Source: Sphingobacterium endophyticum
Lineage (GTDB): Bacteria > Bacteroidota > Bacteroidia > Sphingobacteriales > Sphingobacteriaceae
Assembly: GCF_009733535.1 (NCBI RefSeq)
Contig: NZ_SMMI01000014.1
Span: 1 to 64,000, forward strand
DNA: 64,000 nucleotides
Direction of reading: 5' to 3'
The stretch's first letter is position 1. Each line of letters begins with the position of its first letter. Shown here piece by piece: positions 44,501-54,000 of the stretch. The position numbers and the translations under genes were made by a program. The notes beneath the pieces are model-generated. The model searched no databases, had not been told where the DNA came from, and worked only from the letters and a program-made list of their open reading frames with translations.

Positions 44501-44746
44501 ATGACTTCATTAGCCTTTATTTTAGGTATCATACCATTGATGTTATCAACCGGTGCCGGAGCTGTTTCCAGACAGACAATCGGCTGGACGGTATTCGGTG
44601 GGATGACCGCTGCAACATTCTTAGCCATCTTTATTGTTCCTGTGCTTTTCGTAGTGATCACTCGATTTGCATACGGCAAGAAAAAGTTAGCTGAATTAGA
44701 AGCTAGTTTTGATGAAGAGAAAAAGAAAAATCTAAGTGCTCACTAG
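41576..44746 (+). CDS. RND multidrug efflux permease (AcrB/HAE-1 family)
   Basis: A 1056-residue inner-membrane pump of normal length. N-terminal MISEVFIKRPV, TM4 proton-relay motif GIVVDDAIVVVEAV with both aspartates, TM10 lysine in GLAAKNAILIVEFAKE, and two large periplasmic loops are all present. It exports hydrophobic or amphiphilic compounds using the proton gradient. Compared with the fused pump at 1034-5584, this one has the classic VDD pair and ends in a charged tail with no outer-membrane domain. Confidence 0.95.
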   Translation: MISEVFIKRPVTAMVASILISIIGIIAITTLPISQYPNIAPPTVSVSATYTGADAQTVEKTVTTPIESQINGTPGMIYMSSNSTSDGGSRITVTFEVGTDIDIATLDVQNRVSIAEPVLPEAVRRLGVTTRKVNTDILMMVSLISPDGSRDINFLSNYINLYLKDALLRVPGVGDVQAFGQPFAMRVWLDANKLANIGMSPADVNVAIQEQNTRMPGGSVGARPQENMQVFEYPIVMDSDLEEVDQFENIVVKTNADGSIVLLKNIARVELGQFNYGITNKVNGSTASGMMISQTPGGNAVQTADGIYKTLEDLKKSFPPGVDYVVGYETVSVVNASISSVIHTLIEALILVTLVVFFFLQSWRATLIPLLAIPVSIVGTFIFFTLFGFSINNLTMLAFVLAIGIVVDDAIVVVEAVQHYIDHYKMDAKEATMRAMKDITAPVIAIALILAAVFVPVGFIPGMVGKLYQQFAITIAVSVMLSAFIALSLTPALCSIMLRPSATTKDSKGLNKFFYKFNVWFDKVTYRYSKGVKKAIKAAPLVLIILLCIFIGTGWMFTAKKAGFIPNEDGGIFFMGVSLPEGASSARTEEVLTELTNDLRKDFPEINYVTSINGMNLLNRSAKPNGASLFVSLKPWEQREKTVAQITGAIMGKYRGYSKATVIAATPPPIPGLGTAGGFTMEIQDRQTVDIKDFEAMVGRFLAAANQRPEIGMAYTLFNSNSPNYKLQVDREMAKRMGVPISNIYSTISSYLGSSYVNDFTKYGRNFRVVTQADTSYRMHIEDINKLYVKNVQGQPVPISNLVRYELTTNPSIVNHFNIFRSIQISGEAGPGYSSGDAIKALEEVAAQTLTDGYSYEFSGLSLQEKQSGSSTVQIFALCILFVFLLLASLYESWSVPFSILLSVPLGIFGAILALTLLPNLDNNIYAQIGLVTIIGLAAKNAILIVEFAKERVDIGMNLIDATIDAVKLRLRPIIMTSLAFILGIIPLMLSTGAGAVSRQTIGWTVFGGMTAATFLAIFIVPVLFVVITRFAYGKKKLAELEASFDEEKKKNLSAH

Positions 44747-44764
44747 TGCACAGAAATATCATAG

Positions 44765-44794
44765 AAAAGGCCCATTCAAAAAAATGGGCCTTTT
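44765..44794. terminator. Terminator between the RND operon and the CDGSH gene
   Basis: Stem AAAAGGCCCATT / AATGGGCCTTTT around a CAAAAA loop, with A and T runs on either side; usable by both converging genes. Confidence 0.85.
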
Positions 44795-44798
44795 TCAA

Positions 44799-45569
44799 TT
44801 AAAATATCCTAGCATTTTCTGCAGGCTCAGTATCCAATCCATCCTGAAACTCCATGGAGGAATGGGTACCATCACAAAATGGTTTATTGGAGGATTGACC
44901 GCAGCGGCATAAGGTCTGCCGATTCCTCACCTCAAAATAATTCCCATTTGAACTTTTAACCGGAATGCCTCCCCACAAGGCAATAGGTCCACTGCATTGA
45001 TTAGGCATATCTTCGATTAGCCCTACAGTCGGTTCGACATCTTTATCCTCAATTGGTGTACCACCATCCCAAACAATAAGCCTACCTGATGGACAGCGAT
45101 GGGCCATACCTACACTCAATTCAACCGACTGATGATCCGTTTCCTTAACCTCATTCCAAATCCTTTTCCCATTATCGCAAAATCGAGCAAATGCACATAG
45201 CTTTTCATCATCACTCAGTGAAACAATAGGACCTTCAATAATTTCAACAGTTGTAAATTCAGGCTTAAAAGACGCCGTTTCTGTTAAGTCTACCCCATTT
45301 TCTTTGGCTTTTAAATGAGAATTATCGCAGTAAGGTTTATTTTTAGATAAACCACACCGACATAGATAGGTTTCCTTATCGGATTGAAATTGCTTACCCT
45401 CTTTATAAGCAACCGAAATACCCTGAGAATTCGCAACGATGAATTGTTGTATAATTTTCGTCGTTCCATGTAGTACATAAGGTCCATTTTCTGTAACCTC
45501 TATAAAAAGACCTTTCGGATTTAGTTCTGTGCCTAATTGCACATCGAGTTTATCTTTTTCCAATTCCAT
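44799..45569 (-). CDS. Tandem CDGSH iron-sulfur protein
   Basis: A 256-residue soluble protein with two CDGSH (NEET-type) 2Fe-2S motifs: Cys70, Cys72, Cys81, His85 (CRCGLSKNKPYCDNSH) and Cys221, Cys223, Cys232, His236 (CRCGQSSNKPFCDGTH). The first motif has Asn where Gly is usual. Between them lies a domain with four more cysteines (125, 131, 159, 192), including CAFARFCDNGKRIW and HRCPSGRLIVWDGG, typical of long CDGSH proteins and possibly a further cluster site. Probable role in electron transfer or iron-sulfur handling. Confidence 0.88.
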   Translation of the reverse strand: MELEKDKLDVQLGTELNPKGLFIEVTENGPYVLHGTTKIIQQFIVANSQGISVAYKEGKQFQSDKETYLCRCGLSKNKPYCDNSHLKAKENGVDLTETASFKPEFTTVEIIEGPIVSLSDDEKLCAFARFCDNGKRIWNEVKETDHQSVELSVGMAHRCPSGRLIVWDGGTPIEDKDVEPTVGLIEDMPNQCSGPIALWGGIPVKSSNGNYFEVRNRQTLCRCGQSSNKPFCDGTHSSMEFQDGLDTEPAENARIF

Positions 45570-45640
45570 AGCCCTTGAGTGTTTTGATTTATTTAATACT
45601 TATTAATTCAATAATATGATTGACTGCGATTTTGTTTTCC

Positions 45641-45796
45641 TCGTGTATTGCTCGTGTTTTGCTCGTGTCTCGTCCACAGCTTGTCCAAAAGTCATCCGGA
45701 GCTCGTCCGCTCACAAGCGGACGAGCTGTGGATAATGTCATACCGAGGTGCGGATGAGACACGAGCAAAACACGACTGAAACACGAAGAAAGGAAG
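45641..45796. repeat. Nested inverted-repeat element, copy 2
   Basis: An outer perfect 19-bp inverted repeat (45653-45671 and 45756-45774) encloses an inner 11-bp inverted repeat (45700-45710 and 45717-45727) with loop TCACAA. A 29-bp block (45662-45690) is the exact reverse complement of 787-815 in copy 1. Copy 2 is GC-richer than its surroundings and lies between the CDGSH gene and the glycan locus. Confidence 0.8.
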
Positions 45797-45815
45797 AAGG
45801 AGAGGAATTGGTATT

Positions 45816-45845
45816 CAAAAAAAATGGGTAGCAAAAGCTACCCAA
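45816..45845 (-). terminator. Terminator of the glycan-utilisation operon
   Basis: Stem TGGGTAGC / GCTACCCA (45825-45832 / 45837-45844) with loop AAAA; on the minus strand it is followed by eight T. Confidence 0.85.
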
Positions 45846-45880
45846 ATCCATTATTTATTCTAACTAACAACATTCAATAA

Positions 45881-48061
45881 TTACCACTGAAATTCAACTT
45901 TCACACCTTCAGGACTATTTTCAAACCCAATTAAATATGTATTGGATTTAGTATCCCAATTCTTAACTTGAAAAACTTCTTCATTATTAACTTTTACGCT
46001 TTTTGGTTGTTTTGGAAGAAGGACTCTTGAAATATTACTTGTTTCAATTGGACTTTTAGCAAGATATGAGTAATCATTTTTCCCTCTAACCTCTTCATAA
46101 TTACGACTAGCTGAGGCTAAAACTTGAGGTTTTGTTTTATCCTTTATTAAATCAACATTAAAGAAATAACCTTGTTCCCCTGGAGAGATAGTTTTTGAAG
46201 TAAAAATTGGAAGTGTTGGATCGAAAAGATCTATCAAAGTTCCTTTCAATGTGTAATTATCATTAGAGATACTTTCATCTAAGACAGCAATCAATTCAAA
46301 AGGTCCTCTTTGTAGATAATAATTATTTTTATATTTTAATTTTCCGGCACCAGATTTTTCATATCTCTCCTCAACAGCTTTTATTAATTTTTGACTGTTA
46401 TTAGATTTTATTGCAAATTCTTTTGGATCTGTTCTGATAATTTGAACAGTTCCTTTACCAAAGGAATAATTTCCATCTTTTGGACTTCCTTTCATTCCCA
46501 TCAAACCAAAAAGATGTTCAGAAGGTGCAGAGAAATCCTTTCCATTTGTATTCCACCATTCTTGTACAGTTTGGAAGGGATCCTCGTCAGTGCCACAAAA
46601 AATTAATTGCCCTCCAGCTTTTACCCATTCTGCGAGGTGTTCATGAGCTTTTTCCTCCAATGGTTTCATGTTTGAATAAGTCATTAATAAAACTTTAGTA
46701 TTGGCCAAAGCCTCTTTATATCCCACATTCTCAATATGAACTGTTTTTACAGGCACGCCACGCTTTAGAAAGGGAAGTGCTAATCCATAAAAATTTGCTA
46801 ATTGCGGATCATCATAACTTGCATGGACTGGGAACCTTTGAAACATTAGAGAATTTGACATTAAAATAGATACTCCCTCATTACCTGAAAGTTTATTATT
46901 ACTTAATGGCATCTGATTAAGGGAATTAATCATTACCTGCATTTGAGTAGAATAATGTCTAGGAATTCTTTCTTTTTTATCACTATTAGGGTCAGTTTTA
47001 TATAATCCTTCGTATATCCTTTCTGGCCAAGGCATAATTTCAAAATCAGCGATATTAGGATATAATAATTGAGCTGTAAAAGTGGCTTGATAATTCTTTT
47101 TATAATCCTTCCAATCTCTTGGCCAATCCTCAATAGGATCTGTTAAAAAGAACATTTTTCGACCGGTTGGTGCAGTCATTGATTCCATTGATCCGTATTC
47201 CAGGTAGGCTGTTTCAAATACTCGCTCTTTTTCAATGCCATTAAAGAAATTAGGTTCTCTTGAAGTACCAGTCCATACTTGAGCAATATAACCATCAACA
47301 ACAGGAAGTGAAGCCAAACTCGCTTCTGGAGAAACAATTTTCCATTGGGAATAGTTAACTAAAGAGTGAGTTGGAACATAACATTTCACATCCATACCCT
47401 TAGACTTTCCATATTCTTTCGCGAAAGTGAAAACTTCATTTAAAGCATTATAGTATAACCAATACTTTAATTTATTTGAGAGATAGGTGTTTTCAGGGGA
47501 TTCATGTTGTGGTCTCCAATCAAATCCATAATATTTCTTCCATTCTTTCTTGAATGATTCACTATAGCCTGCCCTCGCCCAGAATTCAGGCTCTTCCATG
47601 AAGATTGCATCAATGCCTGCATCTATTACAGGTTTTACGTGTCTCTCTTTTAAATAATTTAAAAAATTCTCTGTTGGAACAATATAAGGAACCATATGAC
47701 CATGCCAGATTGTATCTTGGTTTTGGGTAACTTGACCTTCATCCAAATGCCATTTACCATCCCATTGACCAGTGAAATAATCTTGATATTCCCCCCAAGC
47801 TATTCCAGTCATAAAATGAGTAATATAGCCGCGATCGCGCCAAGATTTTACCCTTTCTTCAAAAGGTATCCTTTTGGATTTGTCAGAAGGATTTCCACCA
47901 ACACCATATATCATAACAGCATCTGCCCTATTATCAATTGTTGGTCTCCATTCTCTTGAAGTTTGAAAGGTAGTTTTTACAGGATCTTTTGTCTGTGCAA
48001 AAGTTTGAATCGAAAGCAGCAATAAACAATAAAAGCATGCATTTTTCTTCCATTTTGACAT
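45881..48061 (-). CDS. Putative secreted glycoside hydrolase-like protein
   Basis: A 726-residue exported protein (signal peptide ending near FAQ). The N-terminal 350 residues look like a TIM barrel: RVKSWRDRGYITHFMTGIAWGEY, then VKPVIDAGIDAIFMEEPEFWARAGYS with Glu156, Glu157 and Glu159 as candidate acid residues, and FEIMPWPERIYEG. The middle part (about 390-520) resembles a beta-galactosidase trimerisation (glutamine amidotransferase-like) domain: VLLMTYSNMKPLEEKAHEHLAEWVKAGGQLIFCG. A beta-rich end follows. This layout recalls GH42-type enzymes, but I cannot assign a family. Last gene of the SusC-SusD operon. Confidence 0.7.
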   Translation of the reverse strand: MSKWKKNACFYCLLLLSIQTFAQTKDPVKTTFQTSREWRPTIDNRADAVMIYGVGGNPSDKSKRIPFEERVKSWRDRGYITHFMTGIAWGEYQDYFTGQWDGKWHLDEGQVTQNQDTIWHGHMVPYIVPTENFLNYLKERHVKPVIDAGIDAIFMEEPEFWARAGYSESFKKEWKKYYGFDWRPQHESPENTYLSNKLKYWLYYNALNEVFTFAKEYGKSKGMDVKCYVPTHSLVNYSQWKIVSPEASLASLPVVDGYIAQVWTGTSREPNFFNGIEKERVFETAYLEYGSMESMTAPTGRKMFFLTDPIEDWPRDWKDYKKNYQATFTAQLLYPNIADFEIMPWPERIYEGLYKTDPNSDKKERIPRHYSTQMQVMINSLNQMPLSNNKLSGNEGVSILMSNSLMFQRFPVHASYDDPQLANFYGLALPFLKRGVPVKTVHIENVGYKEALANTKVLLMTYSNMKPLEEKAHEHLAEWVKAGGQLIFCGTDEDPFQTVQEWWNTNGKDFSAPSEHLFGLMGMKGSPKDGNYSFGKGTVQIIRTDPKEFAIKSNNSQKLIKAVEERYEKSGAGKLKYKNNYYLQRGPFELIAVLDESISNDNYTLKGTLIDLFDPTLPIFTSKTISPGEQGYFFNVDLIKDKTKPQVLASASRNYEEVRGKNDYSYLAKSPIETSNISRVLLPKQPKSVKVNNEEVFQVKNWDTKSNTYLIGFENSPEGVKVEFQW

Positions 48062-48087
48062 AATTTACAGTTTAAAAAATTAACAAT

Positions 48088-48903
48088 TTACTTAATTAAG
48101 ACTTCTTTAGCCTGATTATAATTCCATCTTTTAGTTCCACTACCAGTAGGAGTATCAAAGTTAATTCTAGCGGCAGCGCGGACATAAACAGTTCTTCCAT
48201 TTGGGATTTCACCACTTGACACAAGTGTAATTGTTTCACCAAATAAAGGATCAAATGTTTTTCCTGCATAGTCAAGCCTACTTGACCATCGTTCATCTCT
48301 AGCTCGATAGCCTACGGATGAAGAATAACTAACAAAAAACTGAATATCAGTCATATTTAGAAAGTCATCAGAATAATTACCCATAGGACTAACTTTAGTT
48401 TTAAAATCAGCTGGAGAAACTGCCCTTGTTACTTTTACCTTAGCTGTAACTTTTCCATCTTTTACTGTAGGTTCTCCTACCCACTCAACTTTTAGAAATG
48501 GTTGTACCTCAAATTTAACTTTTACATTTCCGCTCAAGTCCATTACCAAGCTTTCATCAGCTAATTCCTTACCATCTGCATCTTTTCTTAATAATGGTAC
48601 GAAAGGACCGTCAACAGTAATATGATACTTTCCTGCAAACAATTTACTGTTTCGAAAGGTTCCATCAGGCATACAATAAAAATCAGGATTTGGTTCTACA
48701 TTATCTCCCCAACTCAATTCAGTTAATCTAACTCGAATTCCTTCACCACCTTGATCTGTAAGAACTCTATCTCCAGTTAAGACATCCACGACTTCCCCTT
48801 CCAATGTTACATCTGGCGCATCAAAATTATCTCGTTCAAACATACTGCATGAACTAATCAATATAATTAGGGCAAATAGCCCAATCAATTTTATCTTTTT
48901 CAT
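48088..48903 (-). CDS. DUF3823 lipoprotein of the glycan locus
   Basis: A 271-residue lipoprotein with signal ending I-S-S-C (Cys19). The sequence FDAPDVTLEGEVVDVLTGDRVLTDQGGEG and the carboxypeptidase-regulatory-like start resemble DUF3823 proteins, found almost only behind SusD genes. Probably a surface glycan-binding accessory protein. It lies 17 nt after susD and 26 nt before the hydrolase-like gene. Confidence 0.82.
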   Translation of the reverse strand: MKKIKLIGLFALIILISSCSMFERDNFDAPDVTLEGEVVDVLTGDRVLTDQGGEGIRVRLTELSWGDNVEPNPDFYCMPDGTFRNSKLFAGKYHITVDGPFVPLLRKDADGKELADESLVMDLSGNVKVKFEVQPFLKVEWVGEPTVKDGKVTAKVKVTRAVSPADFKTKVSPMGNYSDDFLNMTDIQFFVSYSSSVGYRARDERWSSRLDYAGKTFDPLFGETITLVSSGEIPNGRTVYVRAAARINFDTPTGSGTKRWNYNQAKEVLIK

Positions 48904-48920
48904 AATTCTTAAATGAGTAT

Positions 48921-50987
48921 CTATCTATTAGGTTGTTGATCAATGAATTCACTTTTGGCGACTTCTCCACTAGGGATTTCGAAATAGTAATCAATTGGAG
49001 TGTAAGCAAAAGTCTTTGATGCTACCCATTGAAATCTAGCGTCATAAAAATATTTACCAGATTTGGTTGAAAAGAATGGGTATAATCCTCGGAACCGGAA
49101 GTTTTCATTGTTACTATATTTGTTCTTATCTCTGGTTTCACCCCAGAATCCATCCCTACCTTCATAATGAGAAACCCTCCAACGACGCAAATCCCATTTT
49201 GCTTTGTTTTCAAATGCAAGTTCTTTTCTACGTTCCTTTCGAACAATATTTCTACCATTAACATCAGCTGTTAAATTGGAACTTAACTTGACAGCTCCAG
49301 CTCTTTCTCTGATTTCATTGATAGCATCTGAAGCCACCTGCATTAAATTGCTTCCATCTGAAGATGCTACACCAGCAAGTTGCATTTCTACAGCTGCCTC
49401 TGCAGCATTTAGCAAAACTTCTGCATAACGCATTAATACAAATGGTTGTGATGATTTTCCTTCACCAGGTTCAGCAGTTGGACTTGGATTTAACCATTTT
49501 CGTAAATATAATCCCGTGACAGTAGCTTCAGCATTATCATAAAATGGACCTTCGGCACCTGCTGCAGTCATCTGCTTCCCATTATACTCTACAATTTCTT
49601 GTCGATTTCCCTCTCTGGGACTTAGATAAAGAGTTTTTGGAGACTTTGCATAAATATCTAGGTTCTGATATCTAGTATCAGCAGTATTATAGGAATAATT
49701 ACTGAAGAATGGTTTTATTGGTGTATTCCCAGTAAAAATCCCTCCTCTTATTTCAATTTCTTTTCCTCGGAATTCATCATTTGGAAAAATAACATAAGCC
49801 CTAAGTCTAGGTTCAGCATTTTTAAAGAATTCTAATGGGCTATCATACATTATATAATCGCCAGAAGTATTATTATTTCCAGTTGTTACCCTAATACTGC
49901 CATCTGGATATCTATCGAAACCATCAAATAGTTCAACAAAGTCTAAAGTTGGACATGTTCCCGCAGATAAAGGAGCTCTAAAAGTAAATGGAAGATTATA
50001 TCCATCAAAAGCATGGGTAGCAGTTGGATAAATATATTCCTTGACATAAATATTTTCTGGACTACTTAAATCACTGAACATATCAAGCATATTCTGATAT
50101 TGTGCATCAGGGTCATTTGCTGCCCATTTCTTTTTGTACAGTGAGTATCCGCCATCCTTCATGATTTCTCGGGCTGCTTTATAAGCTTCAGAAAAATATT
50201 TCTTTGAAGCAGATTGCCACGAATTTTCAGCAAAACCAATAACACGAACCCCTGTTTTACGTCCCATACCCGTTAATCTTCCTGAAACACTTTGATTATA
50301 TTTTGCGACAGATCCTGCATAGAGCATAGCCTCAGATTTGAATGCAAGAGCGACATATTTATTTGAATATCCAGCTTTAGGACTTTTTGTCATTAACAAG
50401 GAAATAGACTGATCAAAGTCTGCTAAAATTTGATTCCATGTTTCCTCTTCAGTAGCTCTTGGAACTTCCATTTCTTCAGCTGTTCCTGGATATTGAATTA
50501 ATTTAGTGACTAGAGGAACTCCTCCGAATCTTTTTGCTAACGTATAAAAGACGGTAGCCCTTATGTAATATGCTTCTCCTAAATAATGGTTATACAATTC
50601 TTCACTAAAATTATCTTTGTATTTCGGCAAATTTTCAATGAGATGATTTGCATCTCTAATAGTTTCAAAAGCCCTACCCCAGTAAGGAGTTCTCTCACCT
50701 CTGAATGAGGTGGTCACACCATCTCGATTTACTGCTTCACCCGTTCCTTCTATCCCTACCGAGTTTAACCAACCATTATATTCGAATCCCCATTCAGCAG
50801 TATATTTAAAATCCTCGAAAGGCATCATACTATAAATTCTGGCTAGATATATATCCATTCCTGCAGGAGTATTCAACAATTCATTATCTGTGACAATATT
50901 TTTAGGCGTAATATCCAAGTCAACACATGATTGCATGCTACAAGAACCTGCTAACGCCAAAATGATCATTAATCTTTTCATTTTCAT
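48921..50987 (-). CDS. SusD/RagB-family nutrient-binding lipoprotein
   Basis: A roughly 688-residue surface lipoprotein. I choose ATG at 50987; a GTG at 51005 is possible and ATG at 50981 also. The signal ends S-M-Q-S-C. Tetratricopeptide-like helices (LYNHYLGEAYYIRATVFYTLAKRFGGVPLV), and the C-terminal RKERRKELAFENKAKWDLRRW are hallmarks of SusD. It forms the lid over its SusC partner and binds oligosaccharide. The start lies 25 nt after the susC stop. Confidence 0.93.
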   Translation of the reverse strand: MKMKRLMIILALAGSCSMQSCVDLDITPKNIVTDNELLNTPAGMDIYLARIYSMMPFEDFKYTAEWGFEYNGWLNSVGIEGTGEAVNRDGVTTSFRGERTPYWGRAFETIRDANHLIENLPKYKDNFSEELYNHYLGEAYYIRATVFYTLAKRFGGVPLVTKLIQYPGTAEEMEVPRATEEETWNQILADFDQSISLLMTKSPKAGYSNKYVALAFKSEAMLYAGSVAKYNQSVSGRLTGMGRKTGVRVIGFAENSWQSASKKYFSEAYKAAREIMKDGGYSLYKKKWAANDPDAQYQNMLDMFSDLSSPENIYVKEYIYPTATHAFDGYNLPFTFRAPLSAGTCPTLDFVELFDGFDRYPDGSIRVTTGNNNTSGDYIMYDSPLEFFKNAEPRLRAYVIFPNDEFRGKEIEIRGGIFTGNTPIKPFFSNYSYNTADTRYQNLDIYAKSPKTLYLSPREGNRQEIVEYNGKQMTAAGAEGPFYDNAEATVTGLYLRKWLNPSPTAEPGEGKSSQPFVLMRYAEVLLNAAEAAVEMQLAGVASSDGSNLMQVASDAINEIRERAGAVKLSSNLTADVNGRNIVRKERRKELAFENKAKWDLRRWRVSHYEGRDGFWGETRDKNKYSNNENFRFRGLYPFFSTKSGKYFYDARFQWVASKTFAYTPIDYYFEIPSGEVAKSEFIDQQPNR

Positions 50988-51011
50988 TTTTCTTAATTTA
51001 ACCACACTTAA

Positions 51012-54000
51012 TTAAAAAGTCATTGAAACACCCATCGTATAGGTCTTATTCAATGGATACATACGTCCTAAATCATCATCAGGATGTTCAGGATCGACAA
51101 ACTTCACTGCAGTAATTGTAAATAAGTTATAGGTATTCGCAAATATTCGTAACCTCATATTGGGATACTTATTGAATGTAGGAAGTGAATAGCCCAACTC
51201 TAAGCTTTTTAACCTAAGGTAAGCTGTACTAACTCTATTAAATGCAGAATTTGCTCGTGGATATCTTCCAGTAAATGCATAATAGCCTTGCACCCATTCT
51301 GTGGAAGGATCATAAGGATCTGCTGTCGGGTCAACAGGATGCCATCGGTCTAGATATTGAGTTAATGTACCTCCACCATTAGAACCCCATATAGCAAATA
51401 ATGGTTCTTTATACTCCATAGAACCTAAAGCAGAACCTTGGAATAGTGCAGAAATATCAAAATTCTTGTAATTTGCTTGCAGATTTGTGCTATAATTCAA
51501 CCAAGGGGTTTGATCGAAAGCGAAAGGGTGCTCATCTAATCCCGAGATTTCTCCATCACCATTCCAATCCATATATTTATAGTCACCTGGGAGCACATCT
51601 CTTTCCTTATAGAGTTGGAAACTTCTGATATCATTCCAATCCATAAAACGACCATCTGCTTCATATCCAAACTGGAATCCTTGATACCTGTTGTTGAAAT
51701 TGTCATTTCTCCATCTATCGTAGGAGTTTTTATAAGGACCATTTTGAACTGCAGTTAGATATTTATTTCTTGTAATTGTTGCAATTGCTTTTACGCTATA
51801 ACCAAATTCGCCAATTTGGTTTCTATGGCGTAATTCTAATTCAAGACCATAATGCTGGTCACTATTTGCATTCTCCATTGGTGCAATAGCTCCGATTACT
51901 GTTGGGAAAAGGCCGTTTCGTCTTTGGAATAATCCTGTTCTTCTTCGATCAAAATAATCCAATGTAAATCCAAACTTATCATTCCAAGCATCAAAATCTA
52001 CCCCAACATTAAAAGTTTGAGCTTTATACCAAGTTAGGAGTTCATTAGCAATTGCCTTTCGAGTAACCCCGGTGACAAATTTATCTCCAAAAATATATCC
52101 AGGAGCATATTGATTATAATACCCATTTTCGGCATTCCCTGAAGTTGCGGGATAATTATATCCTGGAACCCAGCCAAAATCCCAGCCACTAGATAAATCA
52201 TCACCTAAAACGCCATAACTTGCACGTATTTTAAATTGGTTGATAAATTTTAATGCATCAATTGATTTAAAAAAAGGCTCTTCAGAGATACGCCATGCTG
52301 CTGATCCCGATGGAAAAAATCCCCATTGGTGACCTTTTGCAAATCTAGAGGAACCATCATAACGAAATTGAAATTCAGCAATGTATCTGCCTTTGTAATC
52401 ATAATTTAATCGGCCTAAAGCAGCTTGTTTTGCCTCGTCATAATAATCTGCTAAGGACCCCGACATAGATGTCATTTGCCCATCTTCAACACCTGACAAA
52501 AGTATATCCGACCCAAAAGCTAAATTCTTCATTCCATAGAAGTTATCTCCGTCATTTTTCTGTGTCTCCCAACCAAGGACAGCACCTACTTGATGACCAG
52601 AATCAAAGAGTCTGTTATAATTAAGAGTAAATTGACTCAGGATTTGTTGTTTCTCAAAAAACTCTCTTCTTAATCTATTTGGACTACTTAAATCAAATAA
52701 CTTTTGATTGTAGGTATTATTGATTGGGTCTAAAGCATATTGAAAATATTCTTTCCTGTAAATACCATTATTATCGGTTCTATAATCATAAGAAAGTAAT
52801 GCTTTTGCGGACAATCCTTGTAAGGATTCAGAAATAGTACCAAAATCATAGTTTAATGCTGCTGATGTTTGAAGTGTTTTTTTCTTGAACTTTCTGTATC
52901 CTGAAATATCAGAATCTATCATGGCGACAGTATTTTGTTCCAGGTCCAGACCTTCATAATTCAACAGTGTATTTTCTGGATCTGCATACGCAGGAAAAAG
53001 CATTCCTTGTTTCCAATAATTACGGATAATTTCAACTGCACTTGTGTATGGGTTATTTTGTTGATCGGCCATTCCTGCAATATTCAAATCCAATTTTAGA
53101 CCATCAACAATCTGTGTTGATATATTAGACCTTAGGTTGAATTTGTTGTAGTTTAAATCTCCAGTTTTAAAAAAACCTTGTTGATAGGAATATCCGCCAC
53201 CAATATAATATTGAGTTTTGTTGCTACCACCCGAAATACTTAAATCATGAGCAGTTTGAGGAGAAGTTTCGGAAAATATTAATGAGGTCCAATCAGATGA
53301 TCTGCGAGTTCCATTTGCAAATTCTTCAAAATCTTTTTCAGTATAAATAATAGATCCTCCATTTATATTATTCATAGCCCTTTCATTATATATTGTCATA
53401 GCATCAACCGCACTGGCCAGATATGGCATATTTGATGGTCTTTGAAAAGTAAAGGAGCCATTATAACCAACAGAAATTGTTCCTTCCTTCCCCTTTCGTG
53501 TGGTAACTAACATGACCCCATTTGCTGATCGAACTCCATAAATTGATGCAGAGGCATCTTTTAAGACCGATACATCATCAATATCATTAGGATTTAATCG
53601 TTGAAAGTCTTCAATAGATCTTGGAACTCCATCAATGATGACTAAGGGAGCACCCATACCACGGATATCAAAATTTGCTCGGTAAGATCCAGGTTCAGCA
53701 CTTTTTTGCCAAACACGTACTCCGGCAATTCTTCCAGCAAGCATATTCTGAGGGTTTTCATTTTTTGTAACTCTCATTTCTGAACCTTTCACCCCAGAAA
53801 CGGCACCAGTTAAAGTAACTTTTTTCTGTGTACCATATCCAACAACGACTACTTCATCTAATGCAGAATCATCAACTTGTAAAACGATATTGATTTGGGA
53901 TCTATTGGAAACTGCCTCTTCCAATGTGGCATAGCCTACATAGGAGAACCTTAAAACAGCCTCTGCAGGAGTTTGCAAAGTAAATTTTCCATCTTCATCC

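Larger units (their letters stand above)
45570..45880. other. Intergenic region with repeat copy 2 and a terminator
   Basis: No protein gene is supported. The region contains the second nested inverted repeat (45641-45796) and the terminator of the glycan operon (45816-45845). A frame on the minus strand across the repeat mirrors one in copy 1 and is explained by the shared repeat. Confidence 0.6.

Noticed and set aside
45589..45834. An 81-residue frame on the minus strand
   Set aside because: It runs across the nested inverted repeat, and a related frame occurs in copy 1; the shared repeat explains both.
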